A stretch of 64,000 nucleotides of DNA from Macrocystis pyrifera (GCA_031763025.1 JASSKH010000027.1:9918241-9982240); one strand, 5' to 3'. Counted from the first letter of the stretch, positions 21,284 through 33,330 are shown. Numbers and translations: made by a program. The notes: generated by a model from the letters alone, not told the origin.

Positions 21284-21515
21284 TATGGCCTCTGCCAGAT
21301 GATATCAGCAAGAGGGCTTCCAGCGAGGGACTCCACCAGTCTCGCTGGCCTCGCACTCAGTAAGTCTTGTTCTTAGAGCTTGTATTATCACGGAGTGATC
21401 CTCATCGGACCACGAGCCAGGTGGCTAGGGGACATCACACAGGATCCCCGGCCACTGCTCCACTCACACATGCGATTACACTGAAACCTCCACGGCTTGG
21501 TATCTTTTGGCTACA
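21284..21515 (-). repeat. 5' LTR of young Ty3/gypsy element
   Basis: Identical to 15757-15988. As the 5' LTR in element orientation it should carry the promoter driving the gag-pol transcript leftward (family knowledge). It is followed outward by GGTC. Confidence 0.9.
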
Positions 21516-21546
21516 GGTCAGACCTAAACCTAGGGCACGACGGCAG

Positions 21547-21811
21547 TGTTAAGTGTAAAGCAGTATTGACCTAGAGACCAACTATACTGCTAGCAGGTTG
21601 ATGCCTTTGGCTCTGTTCTGGTCACTCACACGAGGTGCTTGACGATGTTGTAAGCTCTTGTATTAGTCGCTGTTTGCCTCGCCAGACGTCTTCTGAACGA
21701 AGGGGCGAGGCGCTCATCAGAAAAGCAGGCGAGAACGCCTGCCAGGTGATGAGGGAACGATTGCTACAGACCATAACGCCGCAACAGGGGAGAGGGGATA
21801 CCACAACAACA
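21547..21811. repeat. Right LTR of the older short LTR element
   Basis: Begins TGTTAAGTGTAAAGCAGTAT and ends CCACAACAACA. ATAT follows directly (21812-21815), and ATAT also precedes the left LTR (14671-14674), a possible 4-bp target duplication. Divergence from the left LTR makes this element clearly older than the Ty3 copy nested in it. Confidence 0.72.
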
Positions 21812-21854
21812 ATATACTGCAGTACGGGTGGTGGTAATCTACTGATTGAATCGC

Positions 21855-22040
21855 CCAGTATCAGTAGTTTTTTCTTCAGTACTCAAAGAAACACGCCATT
21901 ATATAGTACGGAAACCCACCGGATGCATTTGTGAATCGTCGGTATACGTACGTTCACCAGTAGTTTTTTCTTCAGTACGTCAAAGAAACACGCCATAATA
22001 TAGTATCGAAACCCACCAAATGCGTTTGGGAGTCGGGAGG
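21855..22040. repeat. Tandem duplication, ~98-bp unit, two copies
   Basis: AGTAGTTTTTTCTTCAGTAC, AAAGAAACACGCCAT and GAAACCCACC occur at about 21859-21935 and again at about 21958-22037 with few differences. Confidence 0.85.
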
Positions 22041-23970
22041 AGAGAGGAGAGAGGAGAGGAAGATCGTCACATCATCGCCACGCGTTGCATGCATTTTTCT
22101 TGGATGTTTTGTACTATACCAGTATTTGTTTTCTGTGTCGATGACCGCAATCACCCGCGGCCAATATTGCAGTTTCGAGCCCGATTATTATGATGGGAAA
22201 TGAAGCCAAAACAAATGATGTGTACCAGGTATGTTTTCGTTTTGCTTCCTGCGGCACCTCCAGCGCCCTCCCCTCACAAGCCGGGGGAGGCTGATTGGCC
22301 AAGCGTGGCCAGTTCTTACTGCGACATAGTATCGGACTATAGAAGAAGTGGTTACGAGATAGCCCGTACTATCAAAGCCCTGAATATCCTAGGAGTATTC
22401 CCGAGGCTCTGAACTTTCCCTTGCAGTACAATGGTTAGGATAGCTGATAGGAGAAGAAGAGCAGACAAGCGCCCGAGGAAATCCTCAGACAAGTGTCTGT
22501 ACGCCGGACCTCACTTTTTATGTTTGTCTGAGGTGTAGATATGCTATGGTTATCATACATACGTGTATTATTCTTTGCTTTTTTTTATTTCTACCGAGGT
22601 ACCAGGTATTAGAATTCTTCCATTCCAGAGTCACTGGAGCCTGTCCTGCGACCACAGAATGCATTGCATTGTTGTGGCGATGAGTTAATGTGAGAACACC
22701 AACAACAACAACAACCGGTTTAGCTGATTATTATTAATAGAATGAGCAGAGTGAGCTTTTGATGCCTTGAATCAAGCAAGCCCCTATCGAATCACTCTCG
22801 AAAGCTCCCTTTTCTCTCTCATCATGATCAACAGGAATGATACGTCAACGCAAAAAAGAAGTCTCCTGAACAAGAGAAGCTGCCCCCCTAGCCAGTTCAG
22901 AAAGTTCCTGCTTTCCATCCCCTTACTCGTACCACGACACTCGGATTCTACTACACTTGGCGTCGGCGGCAGGACGCGCGGGTTCTACTACCTGGTACTT
23001 ATTATTGTTGTTGTGTTGTAGTGATCGATTCTGACCACAACAACGATAGAGTATAATCGCTACTGACTGAGTCAGTCAGTCAGTACCCAGCCCTACTACA
23101 TCGTATCTCTGATCTCTGGTCTTTGATGACTACTACTACTGTTTGTGGTCCCCTAGATGAGAGGTCTTTGGTCTCCAAGCTCGATCAAAACACGGACGGA
23201 TGTGCGATGATTGATGACAACGATGGTTTTATAAAAATGACCTTCTCTCTGTCTGTTCCGCGCCGTGGTCTGCACTTCCCACAATCCACTCATTTCATCA
23301 CTCACTCACTGCTGCGCTTTCCTTTGTCTTTTTTTTCTCCTCTCTGTCTCTTCTAAGACTTGCTGTGCCCCCTCCCCCTACCACGCAAAAAAGAGAGCGA
23401 AAGCTGCCGCCGACATACCTGCGTAACGGTTCAAGAAGATCCAGAAGCATCTGAAATTAGAAAATCCTGCGTCATGAACCATATATTTTTTACTTCACAT
23501 TTGTTTCTGGTCTCTCTTCTTTCCCGCCGATCCTATCCTTTTCACCGGGGCAAGCAAGGGGCAAGTCAAATCACAGATGTCGCCCGACCGATTGATGTAC
23601 TGTTAATTACTACTTACTACTGGTTGGTATGCCCCAAGCTGTGCAGAAAGTCACGGAGGGGAAGGGTGGGGGGTGGAGGAGAATCCGGCTCTGAATGATA
23701 TGCATACGATGTGCTTGTGGTCTGTAGGAATGATCTGGATCTTACAAGCAAGGTATCTGTACCTGTATGCTGGTATCATTTGTTGTGTGGCCCACGCAAC
23801 CATTGTTCCTTCCCCTGAGGCCGCATCCTGCACGCCTCTGTAAAAATGAAACGAGAACAGCCCAATTTTCAATTTTTCAGAAATCGAAACAAATAATTTT
23901 TTTGATTTTGCTGTTTGGTGTGTGTGGAAAATATGTGTCAACATTTTGGGTTTTCACAATTATTTTTTCC
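22041..23970. other. Gene-poor stretch
   Basis: No recognisable coding region. A short plus-strand frame at 22200-22412 has a helical-looking C-terminus (YRRSGYEIARTIKALNIL), but it matches nothing I know and overlaps a TACCAGGTA word. Several TA-words occur here (TACCWGGTA at 22223, 22600 and 22989; TATTAATA at 22732). Confidence 0.35.
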
Positions 23971-23971
23971 C

Positions 23972-24181
23972 AGGTGTTTCCGGTTTCGCCGCACCCTCCA
24001 CCTGCCACACTCCCAACTTCCCAAGCAAGCGCTGACCCGTGCGCGCCCAGCCTCTCAGCCCCCCAGCCTCCCTGCGACGGAGAGCCACGACAACCACCTC
24101 TCCACGCAGCTGTTTTCTATGCCGAGGATCTATTGCGGGTGGTAGTTGTGGTTCGTCTGGCGCACGCTGGTCGACGTTGAC
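23972..24181 (+). other. Possible exon of an unrecognised or non-coding transcript
   Basis: A good acceptor (TTTTTTCCCAG) precedes 23972, a good donor (GACCAA|GTAAGTGG) follows 24181, and another acceptor (TTGTTTTGTAG) occurs at about 24222. No frame across this stretch looks like a conserved protein; all are Pro/Ser-rich or short. It could be a non-coding exon or coincidence. RNA-seq junctions would decide. Confidence 0.2.
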
Positions 24182-24221
24182 CAAGTAAGTGGATGCTTGA
24201 GAAATTCTGTTGTTTTGTAGA

Positions 24222-26416
24222 CTCTGATCGCCTTTTGCCACCGCACCAGCTCAGCGGTCTCAGAGCTCATCAGAGGCCTAGGCCCTCCTGTGAGATAGAA
24301 TCGCAACGCCATTATCATCGACCTCTGGCATTCCCTGTACGGCTCACGATTCTCGCGCCAGGAGGCAGCTTTGCGCTGTGCACGACGTCGGCACTGTTGA
24401 CACAGCGTTCTAGCGTGTATGCGCAGTCGCTCGGGCGGCAGCAGTGACGAGATGTTTCACACCGCAGCAGCATGGCAGCACAGCCAACAGGCACCAGCAC
24501 CAGCAGAGCACATCCATCAGCAGCCTCCGAAAACATAGATTTCATTTCAACAGCGTGGTAGCGACCGAATTTTACGAAACGTACCTACCCTGTACCTCCT
24601 GACATGACCATTTTTTCTGAACAGCAGAAGTTACGTACGATGTAGTGAACTCTCGAGTGCGTGCTGCTGCAGCATGCTGCTGCCTGCTGTTTGTAGTTTC
24701 ACTTTGTGAACGCTTCCTGCCTCGGCCACATGCACAACCAGGACACGAGTCGCTCTGCGTGTGAGGGGAGAAGAAGGTGCATGCATATTATATACATGTT
24801 GTTCCAACCTCCACCGTTGATGCTGATGTGCACCGCTCTCTCTGGGCCCGCGAGGGGTACCCCCGGGTAAGGTACGACTACTTTATTACTACGTACTATA
24901 TAGTCTACTGCTTTTTGTTCGGTTTGGTGTCACATCATCACGGCGATGAGCGCCTCGCAGTGGGAGAAAAAAAATGATTATCCGGAAGAAGAGAGAGAAA
25001 CGGTACGTTCACGAGCGAAAGCTCCCCTCAGCCCAGGGCAGCAGTCTTTTGAGAGAGACGACGCAGAATTGCGACGACACCGTAAACACACACAATCGTA
25101 TGTCACACCAGACAACTACAACAGCAGCAGCCACGATGTACTGCTGCTGTACGAGCCAGTTCATATCATATAGACTTCAAGTACGTATCATCACAGCAGC
25201 AGAGTATTAGGCGCACCAACAGCAGTGTAGATGAGATAAGAATTCAGAGCCCGAACCATGGTAATCTGTAGCACTTAGGTTGGTACCTGGTACGATCATA
25301 AATTATTATCACGTCATGGCGAGATGGTCTATCTATGTGTATCGCATCATTACGAGTACAACCCTGGAATCTGCGAGCATTTTGTTGCAACTCATCCCAA
25401 GCCGGATGCCTGATACGTGTGTACCGGGCAGGTACTATTCAATACTATTACACAGATATTTCGTGTTTCGTGTTCTTTTGTTTCCTTTTTTTCTGCTGAT
25501 TGATCGATGATGTGGGTCTTCTTTTTTCGTCTCGACGATTCGGTGGTTGTCGCTTTTCCTCTAAAATTAATAGTCTGTACCATCTGATGGAGAGCAAACA
25601 AAAAACGAGATCCGTACATTACGGAATTTGATTAATTGCTACCTGGCATATACCACACCACACCACCAAAATGTGCCAGCCAGCAGCTATTAATAGCAGC
25701 AGTGGCATCCATCACTCACCAACACCGCTTTTTCCCTTCCACGCGTAAATAATACCAGGTACAACGAGTACTATTATTAATAATAGCAGGTACAATTAAG
25801 AAGCGTACCTGTACTTTTAATAATAATAAGCGTACAACTGACTCGTTGTGCTCGTAATCGTACATACCGGTATTATTCAAATATTAATTGAGTGTACGAA
25901 ACGTTTTTCATTCCGCCCGACCCTACCCGCCTACACACACACCCTGATGCCGCGCCCACACACATATTGTGTGTGTGTGTGCCCCGCCTTCTTCGTCGCT
26001 CGTGTATTTTTTGAGGCTGCGCCGAATTTCGTTTTTTTTTTTTTTCAGACGACTTTTCGGATCTTCCCAGATAGGGCTCCAGTCAGCACCTTCGTGTGAC
26101 CACGGACTGCCCTCCCTCATTTCAGATTTTGAGAGTTTATTAATCCCTGAGAGAAAGAACAACGTGACAATAATATCCATGCCTTCGCATTAACTAACTA
26201 AATGATATCGTACGGCTGCTGGTGCTTCTACTACGTATCACGAGGTGTGTTTACGATTTTTTCGCGTTGGCTGTGGCATATATACCAGCGTATGTATTAT
26301 GTTATGTATCGAAGGCACGAGTTACTGCAACAACAACCTGATGACTTTCGCTTGTCATCATCTGTACCTATTATTAATAGTAATATTAGCCTGCGTACAC
26401 GTAACTCCTACCCGCG

Positions 26417-26459
<43 letters not shown>

Positions 26460-27087
26460 GAGAGGTACCACGTACCCGCAAGTACTGCGAGTAACTCCTG
26501 CTGCCTGCTGCACCTGGTACCTGGTACCAACACAGCAGTGTTGTACGTGGCACTCACTGCGTGCGGTGGATCTGTCATGTATGCCCCCTCAACCGCTCGC
26601 CCCCACTCGAATTACAGCCGGTAGTTATTAATAGTCTCTACGCAACGATGTTCTGTGTTAAGTATGATACCAGGAATGTACGTATTTCATGATCCATTAT
26701 TCCTTTCATGGTGACGATGACGCCCCCCCCTCGCGCGGACCCACGACAACAACGGGAGCAGGAGGAGGAGGAGGAGGAGGAACAGAGCGACAAGGCGATT
26801 CGCTGTTTTTTTGGTACTGATTTCGCTGCCGGAGATAACGCGGAAAAGGCGGCGACTGACGGCGGACCACCCTAACCTACTACCGTTACTAACCCACGTA
26901 CTGCTGCAGCCGCTCGTACGGCTGCTACTGCTGTACGAGACAAACACACGCGCTGAACCGAGGGAACTATTATTCGGAATCGCCGAGCCTATCTACTGCT
27001 TGCGTCGTAGCAGCAGTACACCAACACGGCAAGATCGTCTCCCCGACTCATTTCCCGCGACTGCGGGGTGCGACTACGGCCGCACCC
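24222..27087. other. Gene-poor stretch upstream of the ankyrin gene
   Basis: No gene recognised. It holds an (AT)n run at 26418-26458, a GT/CA run at 25966-25980, and a dense cluster of TA-words (TACCWGGTA at 25284, 25753 and 26518; TATTAATA at 25688, 25775, 26372 and 26626; TACTGCTGTA at 26936). The last ~300 bp should contain the ankyrin gene promoter; I see no defining motif. Confidence 0.4.
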
Positions 27088-28188
27088 ATGCGGAACGCGG
27101 CGCCCCCCCGCCCCGATAGGGCCGCGGCCTCAGCTAACGCGGCAGGGGCGGCGTCGTTAACCAACGACGCGGCGGTCATCTGCTGGGTGGCAAAGTTCGT
27201 CGACCACAGGCAGTACCTCTTCTTCGCTCCCGTATCCCGAGCCTGGCGTGACGCCTGGAACCGAAACAGACGCCCCAAGCTGACGAGCTACATGACCCCC
27301 TACTCCTCGCCGTCCCAGCTGCGGCACAGCTTCGAGCACCTCGGCCTCCCGAAGAACGAGGTCGGGGTGTGCAACGCGGCCGTCCGCCTCGGCAACCTCC
27401 AGCTGCTCCAGTGCGCGCGGGAGCACGGCTGCCCCTGGGACGAGTGGACCCTCTGGCTCGCCGCCCTCAGGGGTCAGCTGCACCTCCTGCAGTGGGCTCG
27501 CCTCAAGGGGTGTCCGTGGGGCATGATCATGTATCTCGGGGCCCTCCAGGGGGGGCACGTCGCCGTCCTCCAGTGGGCGAAGGGCGCCGGCTGCTCCTGG
27601 GACACCTGGGACACGAGGGTCTGCGCCGCGGTCGTGAAGGGGGGTCACGTGGAGGCGCTCAAGTGGGCACTCCGGAACGGATGCAGCTGCCCCCCGAGAG
27701 CCCTCGCGCTGGCCGCCGAGCGGGGGCACCTGCACCTGCTCCGCTGGGCCCAGCGGACGAACCACTGCCCCCTCGACGAGTGGACGTGCGCGAAGGCCGC
27801 CCTCGGGGGGCAGCTCGGAGTTCTCCAGTGGGCGCGGGAGATAGGCAGCCCGTGGGACGAGACGACCTGCATCGGGGCGGCGGAAGGGGGGCACCTGGAC
27901 GTGTTGATTTGGGCGAGGGAGAACGGCTGCCCTTGGGACAAGCGGGCGTGCAAGAGCGCCGCGGAAAACGGGCACCTCGAGCTGCTGCAGTGGGCGAGGC
28001 GGAACGGTTGTCCGTGGGATTCGGGTACGTGTCTGGGTGCTGCGCGCGGTGGTAGGCTGGAGGTGCTCCAGTGGGCGAGGCGGGAAGGGTGTCCCTGGGA
28101 CGAGCGGATCGGGCGGGATGCTTTCAAGGGGGGGCACCGCGCTCTGCTTGCCTGGGCGCGCGCTAACGGCTGTCCCAAAGGGAGTTAG
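27088..28188 (+). CDS. Ankyrin-repeat protein with F-box-like N-terminus
   Basis: Intact 366-residue single-exon ORF, ATG at 27088, TAG at 28186-28188. Residues ~1-28 are Ala-rich. Residues ~30-57 ('VICWVAKFVDHRQYLFFAPV') resemble the F-box-like head of many stramenopile ankyrin proteins. From ~95 to the end there are about nine units of ~27-33 residues with the pattern 'A..GHLEVLQWAR..GCPWD', a divergent ankyrin class abundant in brown algae and oomycetes. It may be a protein-interaction scaffold, possibly a substrate receptor for SCF-type ubiquitin ligases if the head is a true F-box (inference). No signal peptide or membrane segment. The coding part is much more G+C-rich than its surroundings, and stays open on the antisense strand for the same reason. 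No introns, unlike the two other host genes here. Confidence 0.88.
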   Translation: MRNAAPPRPDRAAASANAAGAASLTNDAAVICWVAKFVDHRQYLFFAPVSRAWRDAWNRNRRPKLTSYMTPYSSPSQLRHSFEHLGLPKNEVGVCNAAVRLGNLQLLQCAREHGCPWDEWTLWLAALRGQLHLLQWARLKGCPWGMIMYLGALQGGHVAVLQWAKGAGCSWDTWDTRVCAAVVKGGHVEALKWALRNGCSCPPRALALAAERGHLHLLRWAQRTNHCPLDEWTCAKAALGGQLGVLQWAREIGSPWDETTCIGAAEGGHLDVLIWARENGCPWDKRACKSAAENGHLELLQWARRNGCPWDSGTCLGAARGGRLEVLQWARREGCPWDERIGRDAFKGGHRALLAWARANGCPKGS

Positions 28189-29606
28189 TCTTACTTGAGG
28201 TTGTTGTTGCTCGGGAATATATTTTCTTTTTTTGTTTTGTTTTGCTTCTTCTTCTGCGCAACCTTCTACCCCTGCGCTCTGCATGCATCGTCCCGGTATT
28301 ATGTACGAGTACAGCAGTATTGTATTGTATGAATGAATCAATCAATCAATGAATGAATGAATGAATGTGCACATTGTTGTATGATATTTTGTATTCTGGT
28401 ATTTGTTGTCTTTTTGTACGTAGCATACCTCCGTCTTCAACTATTATTACACTAGCGCTGTAGATATGCAACAGCAGTAAATGTACTGATGGTATATTGA
28501 TAGTATCTTATTCATGTATCCTACTTATAGCGTGCCTTCGGTATTATATATACCTGGTCGTTGGTTGACCTTCGGTTATCGTTGTGTTTTTGTTCTGTTT
28601 CTAGACGGGGGGGGGGGGCGGCGTCCTCATACACTTGAATTTTTGCTTGTATCATACGAGGTACCAGGTATCATACAGCAGCAGTATGCGTGCATGGCGG
28701 CGTCTCTTCGAAGCCCTTGTGTGCTGGTTTTGTTCCCGTACACTACTGTTTACAAGTATTAATAGTTTTGGCCTCCTACTAGTAAAACGTGCGCGAAGTT
28801 TTCTATTAATAGAGTACCTGAGAGGTATTACACAGCAGTACGTACGGCAATAGGTGGTATTATCAGGAAATAAAATGAGTAGAACAGGGTTTTCTACGTA
28901 ACACTCTGGACGAGAATATAAGTACCACTTGGCTTCATATTACGCTCTAAACGGGCCTTCTGTTTCCGTCCAAAGTGGTACCAGGTATAATACAGGGCCG
29001 TGATTTGGCTGATTTACATCATGAGTCGGGGACTACTACTGCTGCAGTCGTTATTTGGCTATCATTAGTACGTAGTCGGCTGTTATTTGCCGACGGGCTT
29101 TGCGTCTTTGCGTTTGACTTGCAGTAGCGCATTTATTCGTGGTTCGACGCTTTGCTCGACGTGTGGTTTTTCTGTGCGAAGAAGACCTAAGCACATAAAT
29201 AGATAAATCGGTTACGATCGTATTAATGGCTCGCTTACCTTGGCCACTCGCCGCCCACCTGATAACGCGGAACCCACAGCCGCCCTAGTTTTGTACCGTG
29301 TGTGGTACGGTACTAGCGTACTTTCGAATCTGTTACGGGCTATATATGTATAAAATATGACGCTCCAAAAAAAATGTTGCTCTCATGGTACACCAGTCAT
29401 ATGTAGCTCATATCATACGTACATGGCCCATCCAGCTTCGAAGTACTGCTGTATTTTAGCTGCTCGCTGTGCTGTGTGCAGTTGGTTCGTGCGAGAAAGC
29501 TGGAATGGTGGATGTTCCGTCGGTCGTCTGTATGATAGATATCATCGTGTGTATAATAGATGACACCGCGTCGTCATCGGTGCCGTACGTGTGTGTGCAG
29601 CTTAAT
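28189..29606. other. 3' flank of the ankyrin gene and unassigned DNA
   Basis: It contains a short AATGAATG/AATCAATC microsatellite at 28327-28365 and a G run at 28609-28619. TA-words: TACAGCAGTA at 28310, TACCAGGTA at 28662 and 28979, TATTAATA at 28757 and 28804, TACTGCTGTA at 29444. No gene recognised. Confidence 0.4.
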
Positions 29607-29690
29607 TTAACTCTCTTACGAGGGCTGCAGTCCCGATTTGGGGACACAAACCTCACACCCCAAAACGGGACTGGAGTTCCAAATAGGGCG
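29607..29690. mobile_element. piggyBac-like TTAA MITE
   Basis: TTAA at 29607-29610 precedes CTCTCTTACGAGGGC. GCAGTCCCGATTTGGGGAC faces CCCCAAAACGGGACTGGAG. The right TTAA is not preserved. Same family as 53639-53742. Confidence 0.55.
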
Positions 29691-31169
29691 TGCACTGCAT
29701 GCTCACAATAAATAGCCAGCATCGATTTTTGGACGGTTCGCTTGCGACCGCTGCGTGGTGCATTTTTTTTTTTTTGTCTTGGTCGTGGTAAGGGTTGGCA
29801 CTTGAGCGTGGGTGGGAGAGTCGTACACGTTTTTACTGCAGCCTGCTCAAGACTATACTCGAAGGGAGGTGTGATTGATCCCTTCTGGCGTTGATGTTCT
29901 ATTGATAGCAACGTTTATTTCATGAGCTGTTCATAGCGCGTCAGTTGTTAGAGAAGAGCAAGGGTCATTACTCTTGGGAGGGTTTTTTTTTTCCCCCAGA
30001 ATTTCCAGGGGGGGGGGGGGTCGCGCATTTTTTCTTCATTTTCCAGATTTTCCAGATTTTCCAGATTTTCCTGATTTTTTTTTGCCAAATATGTGAAATT
30101 TATCTTCTTTTGATATCTTGCCCCCTCTGTTTAAATTTCACATTTTTTTTAAGGAATGCCTCCGTATCTTGATACAAATTTCACACGTCTGGAACTTCTG
30201 GGAAAAAAATCTCTCCGATGAAAACGGCTCTATTTGAGTGAGTGTTAAGACACTTCCGTGCCCGCAGTTTTGTGATTGGGTTTTGTTGGAATGTTTGGTC
30301 GGTGGAAAATCCTTGGTCGTAATGCGTGATGATGTTCAAGTACGCCCACGCACCATTTGTATGACGAGAATATGAATGGTGTATGCGGCGTACGGAAGTG
30401 GTGTACCGTATTTTTGGCCCTATTAAAGAATATCGTGCTGCCGTGTATTGTTCTACCTTGCTTCCTGCGGTATCAGGACGTAAGTGTATGAAGTTGTCAT
30501 GGTGCTTTCGAGACTTCGAAGGCTTTTCTTGAGAGGGATTATCAAACAGGTTTAGGATTCACCAACTACACGTATTTGATTACACAGGGGATCACTACAG
30601 GTGATAATACTGCTTGCTGTCGGTCATGTGGAAACGCTGTTTAGCTATTCTAGTCGTCCCTCGCGCGCATGGGAGTGTGCAAGACTTTCTCATGACATCA
30701 TCGGTGGATGCAAATGCTTTGGGTAAACCGTACAAACTCTGTGGCCCCAACTTGTGGGTCACATATCGAACATCCCTGGCGTCGAATAACCTTTAATTCA
30801 TACCTGGTATACTATGTCGTGTTTGATGCACTTTGCCTTGATATCTGAGGCCCTCCTTGTTCTTAAGGCTCCTTCCCGCAGTTACTGATGGATGCGTGCG
30901 GACTTTGTCACTGCCTGCCTGTTCTTATTGGTCAAGTGAGAAGGCGGCTTAATATTATGTAGGCAATTGCTTTGTATATTCCTCTAGAGTTCAGAGTGTT
31001 CCTCTAGAGGGGCTTTTAGAACGGGTGAAGATAACATCGTCCAGTCGCGAAAAAAACATCGTCCAGTTATTCTCATAGCTGAGGGCGAGATGACACTCGC
31101 ACTCACATATGCAAAAAAAATCGATGCACGACTACATAGATCTAAAAAAAAAAACGTACGGAACGCCGC
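29691..31169. other. Unassigned stretch
   Basis: No supported gene. It contains poly-T and poly-G patches at about 29763-30020 and a TTCCAGATTT tandem motif at about 30041-30075. A short plus-strand frame near 30625-30796 is open but unrecognised. TACCTGGTA lies at 30801. Confidence 0.3.
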
Positions 31170-31305
31170 AAGTGTTTGGGGTGTCTCTACAAGCAGGAGG
31201 AAAACGGTGCTCCGTCTCGCAAGAGGGATGCGTGGCGGATGGTCAAATGGCGAGAGCTGGCAACAAATAAACGAGTACGCCCCCCCCCCCCCCCCCCGCT
31301 CGAAA
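31170..31305 (+). mobile_element. LINE family C, 3' tail only
   Basis: GGGGTGTCTCTACAAGCAGG, ACGGTGCTCCGTCTCGCAAG and CAACAAATAAACGAGTAC followed by a C run (about 31279-31297). Severely 5'-truncated. Confidence 0.7.
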
Positions 31306-31790
31306 TAATGCACTCTTTGGTAGCGCTAAACTATGCATGTACGAAAGCGGGTAGTGAGCGGGATGTGCAGTACCATGTGCTCGGCCAAATGCACACACCC
31401 CGTCATTCCGACCTCACGAGCCGGCTGCAGGCGAACAGGTCCGATCTGACGAACCGGCGTCATACAAACATCCGGCTCGCATCCTAACAACAACAGCGTG
31501 GCATTGACATTTTTCTTCGGTCCATATCATGTAACTCATCCCACTAATCACGTGTAGAGCGACGAAGCTCGGGTCTGCTGCGTGTAACTATCATACGTAA
31601 ACTCTCCTCTACACGATGTCCAACGTCGAACACCAGGTGTCATACACACGAAGCATATACTTGTACAAAGTCCCCCCAATGCACCCACTCACTCGCTCTA
31701 TCAGAGACAGACGTATCACGAAAGAGCTACCGGTTCAGCCATACCATAGCCCACATACATCAAGAGTAGATCATCCTTGAATGGTGGTCC
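31306..31790. other. Unassigned stretch
   Basis: No recognisable feature apart from a C run beginning near 31797 that probably ends another truncated C-tailed element. Confidence 0.3.
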
Positions 31791-31819
31791 CCCACCCCCC
31801 CCCCCCCCCCCCCCGTCTC

Positions 31820-33330
31820 AAAAAAGCGGTTCTCAGGACATGGCAGGATGCAGCTCACCCTTCATCAAAGAGGTCGGGAGACGGCACTTTCACCCCTTGA
31901 CAGACAGCAACCTTGCCTTGACATGCCTTGACTGACACCAAACTACTAGGTTTTAGTGTGGAACACGCGGCCCTACCACCTTGACAGCGCACGTTTGGCA
32001 TTGCTTGACGTGTCTCCTGACGTATTTGCCCTTCATGCGACTCGGCACAACACCCCATGGCGCTTCGCGCTTGGTACTGGCAATATCTGCCTGGTCGGTG
32101 AAAACCGGACGTGCTCCGTCCCTGCAATATAGGGATGCGAGGGTCTGTGGTCATACGACTACGGCCATGCATTATAGGAGTACCCCCCCCCGCCCGCCCC
32201 CCGTAAACCTAAGCAATGTCCGGCTGGTCGGTGAAACCCGACGTATCTTAGGGATGCGAGGGTCTATGGTCACACGACTACAGCCACACGCATGATATCG
32301 AGTACACCCCCCCCTCCATTTTTGTGCGGGGAGAACCTTTACGCACAAGGGGGATGATTGTATCACGTAGTGTGTATATGGTGAGGCACCCACGAGGCAG
32401 CTACATAGTAAGCCCATTGCTGTCTCTGGAAGTGGCCACACCAGAAATCGAATCAATTCATTGATGCTGTCATCCATACGCAAGAAAATCCGCCTCTAAA
32501 GCGGTTCTTAGTAGGATGCAGCTCACCCTTCATGCGACTCGCCGGACACCTCACGGCGCTTCGCACTTCGTGCACGCAATGTCTGCCTGGTCGGTGAAAA
32601 CCCGACGCGCTCCGTCCCGGCATTGCAGGGATGCGAGGGTCTATGGTCGTACGACTACGGCCATGCATGATAATGAGTACACCCCACCCCCCCCCCCCCC
32701 CCCCCGCCCGGTCTATCTCCGCCTCCTCACCCTTTTGGGACTTGGTTATCGTACGAATAATAGCGACCTAAAAAGCGGCAAGCAAGCGCGGTTTTATCAA
32801 TATTCTATACACGTACGCACCTATTAAGCGCAAACAATGAGATTCGACGAAACCCTCGTGTCTTACGTCACGGCTGATCTTTTTTTAATTTCATAAACAC
32901 CAGGAAGTAGAGCATGCAACAGCAAGTGCGAGTATCATCATGCTGAGCGCGTGTTGTCCTTCTATCTCCTTCCGTTGCACTTCGGACAGACCCCCCCCCC
33001 TCCCCCCCCTGCCCCTCTGCCTGGTCGGTGGAAACCCGACATGCTCCGTCCCGGCATTGTAGGGATGCGAGGGTCTATGGTCATACGACTACGGCCATGC
33101 ATGAGATCGAGTACATCTCTTCTATCGAGTACACCCCCCCTCCCCCCGCTGCGACTCGCCGGACACCTCACGGCGTTTCGCGCTTGGTGCAAGCAATGTC
33201 TGCCTGGTCGGTGAAAACCCGACATGCTCCGTCCTGGCATTGTAGGGATGCGAGGGTCTATGGTCATACGACTACGGCCATGCATGAGATCGAGTACATC
33301 TCTCCTATCGACTACACCCCCCCCCCCCCC
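31820..33330 (+). mobile_element. Cluster of five C-tailed SINE (SINE-C) copies
   Basis: Successive plus-strand copies end at C runs near 32190, 32316, 32706, 33145 and 33330. Each carries CTGGTCGGTGAAAACCCGAC (or a close variant), GGGATGCGAGGGTCTATGGT and a GAGTAC-type end. The third (about 32317-32706) extends furthest 5', with GGCACCCACGAGGCAG and ATTGCTGTCTCTGGAAGTGG. The first (about 31845-32190) is interrupted by ~130 bp of foreign sequence after AGCTCACCCTTCAT. Several insert next to the C run of a previous copy, so C runs may be preferred targets (inference). Confidence 0.75.

Larger units (their letters stand above)
15757..21515 (-). mobile_element. Full-length Ty3/gypsy chromovirus-type LTR retrotransposon
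   Basis: 5.76-kb element on the minus strand: LTR (21284-21515), ~207-bp leader, one uninterrupted gag-pol ORF (21076-16067), then LTR (15757-15988). The LTRs show no differences and the ORF is intact, so insertion is recent and the copy may still be active (inference). Target duplication GGTC. It landed inside an older LTR element, 31 bp from that element's right LTR. I did not find a clear tRNA primer-binding site next to the 5' LTR; the adjacent sequence is the palindrome ATATCTAGATAT. Confidence 0.93.

Noticed and set aside
27157-28341. 394-codon minus-strand ORF opposite the ankyrin gene
   Set aside because: It mirrors the G+C-rich ankyrin repeats, is Pro/Arg-rich, and has no recognisable domain. 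It is a shadow of the plus-strand gene.
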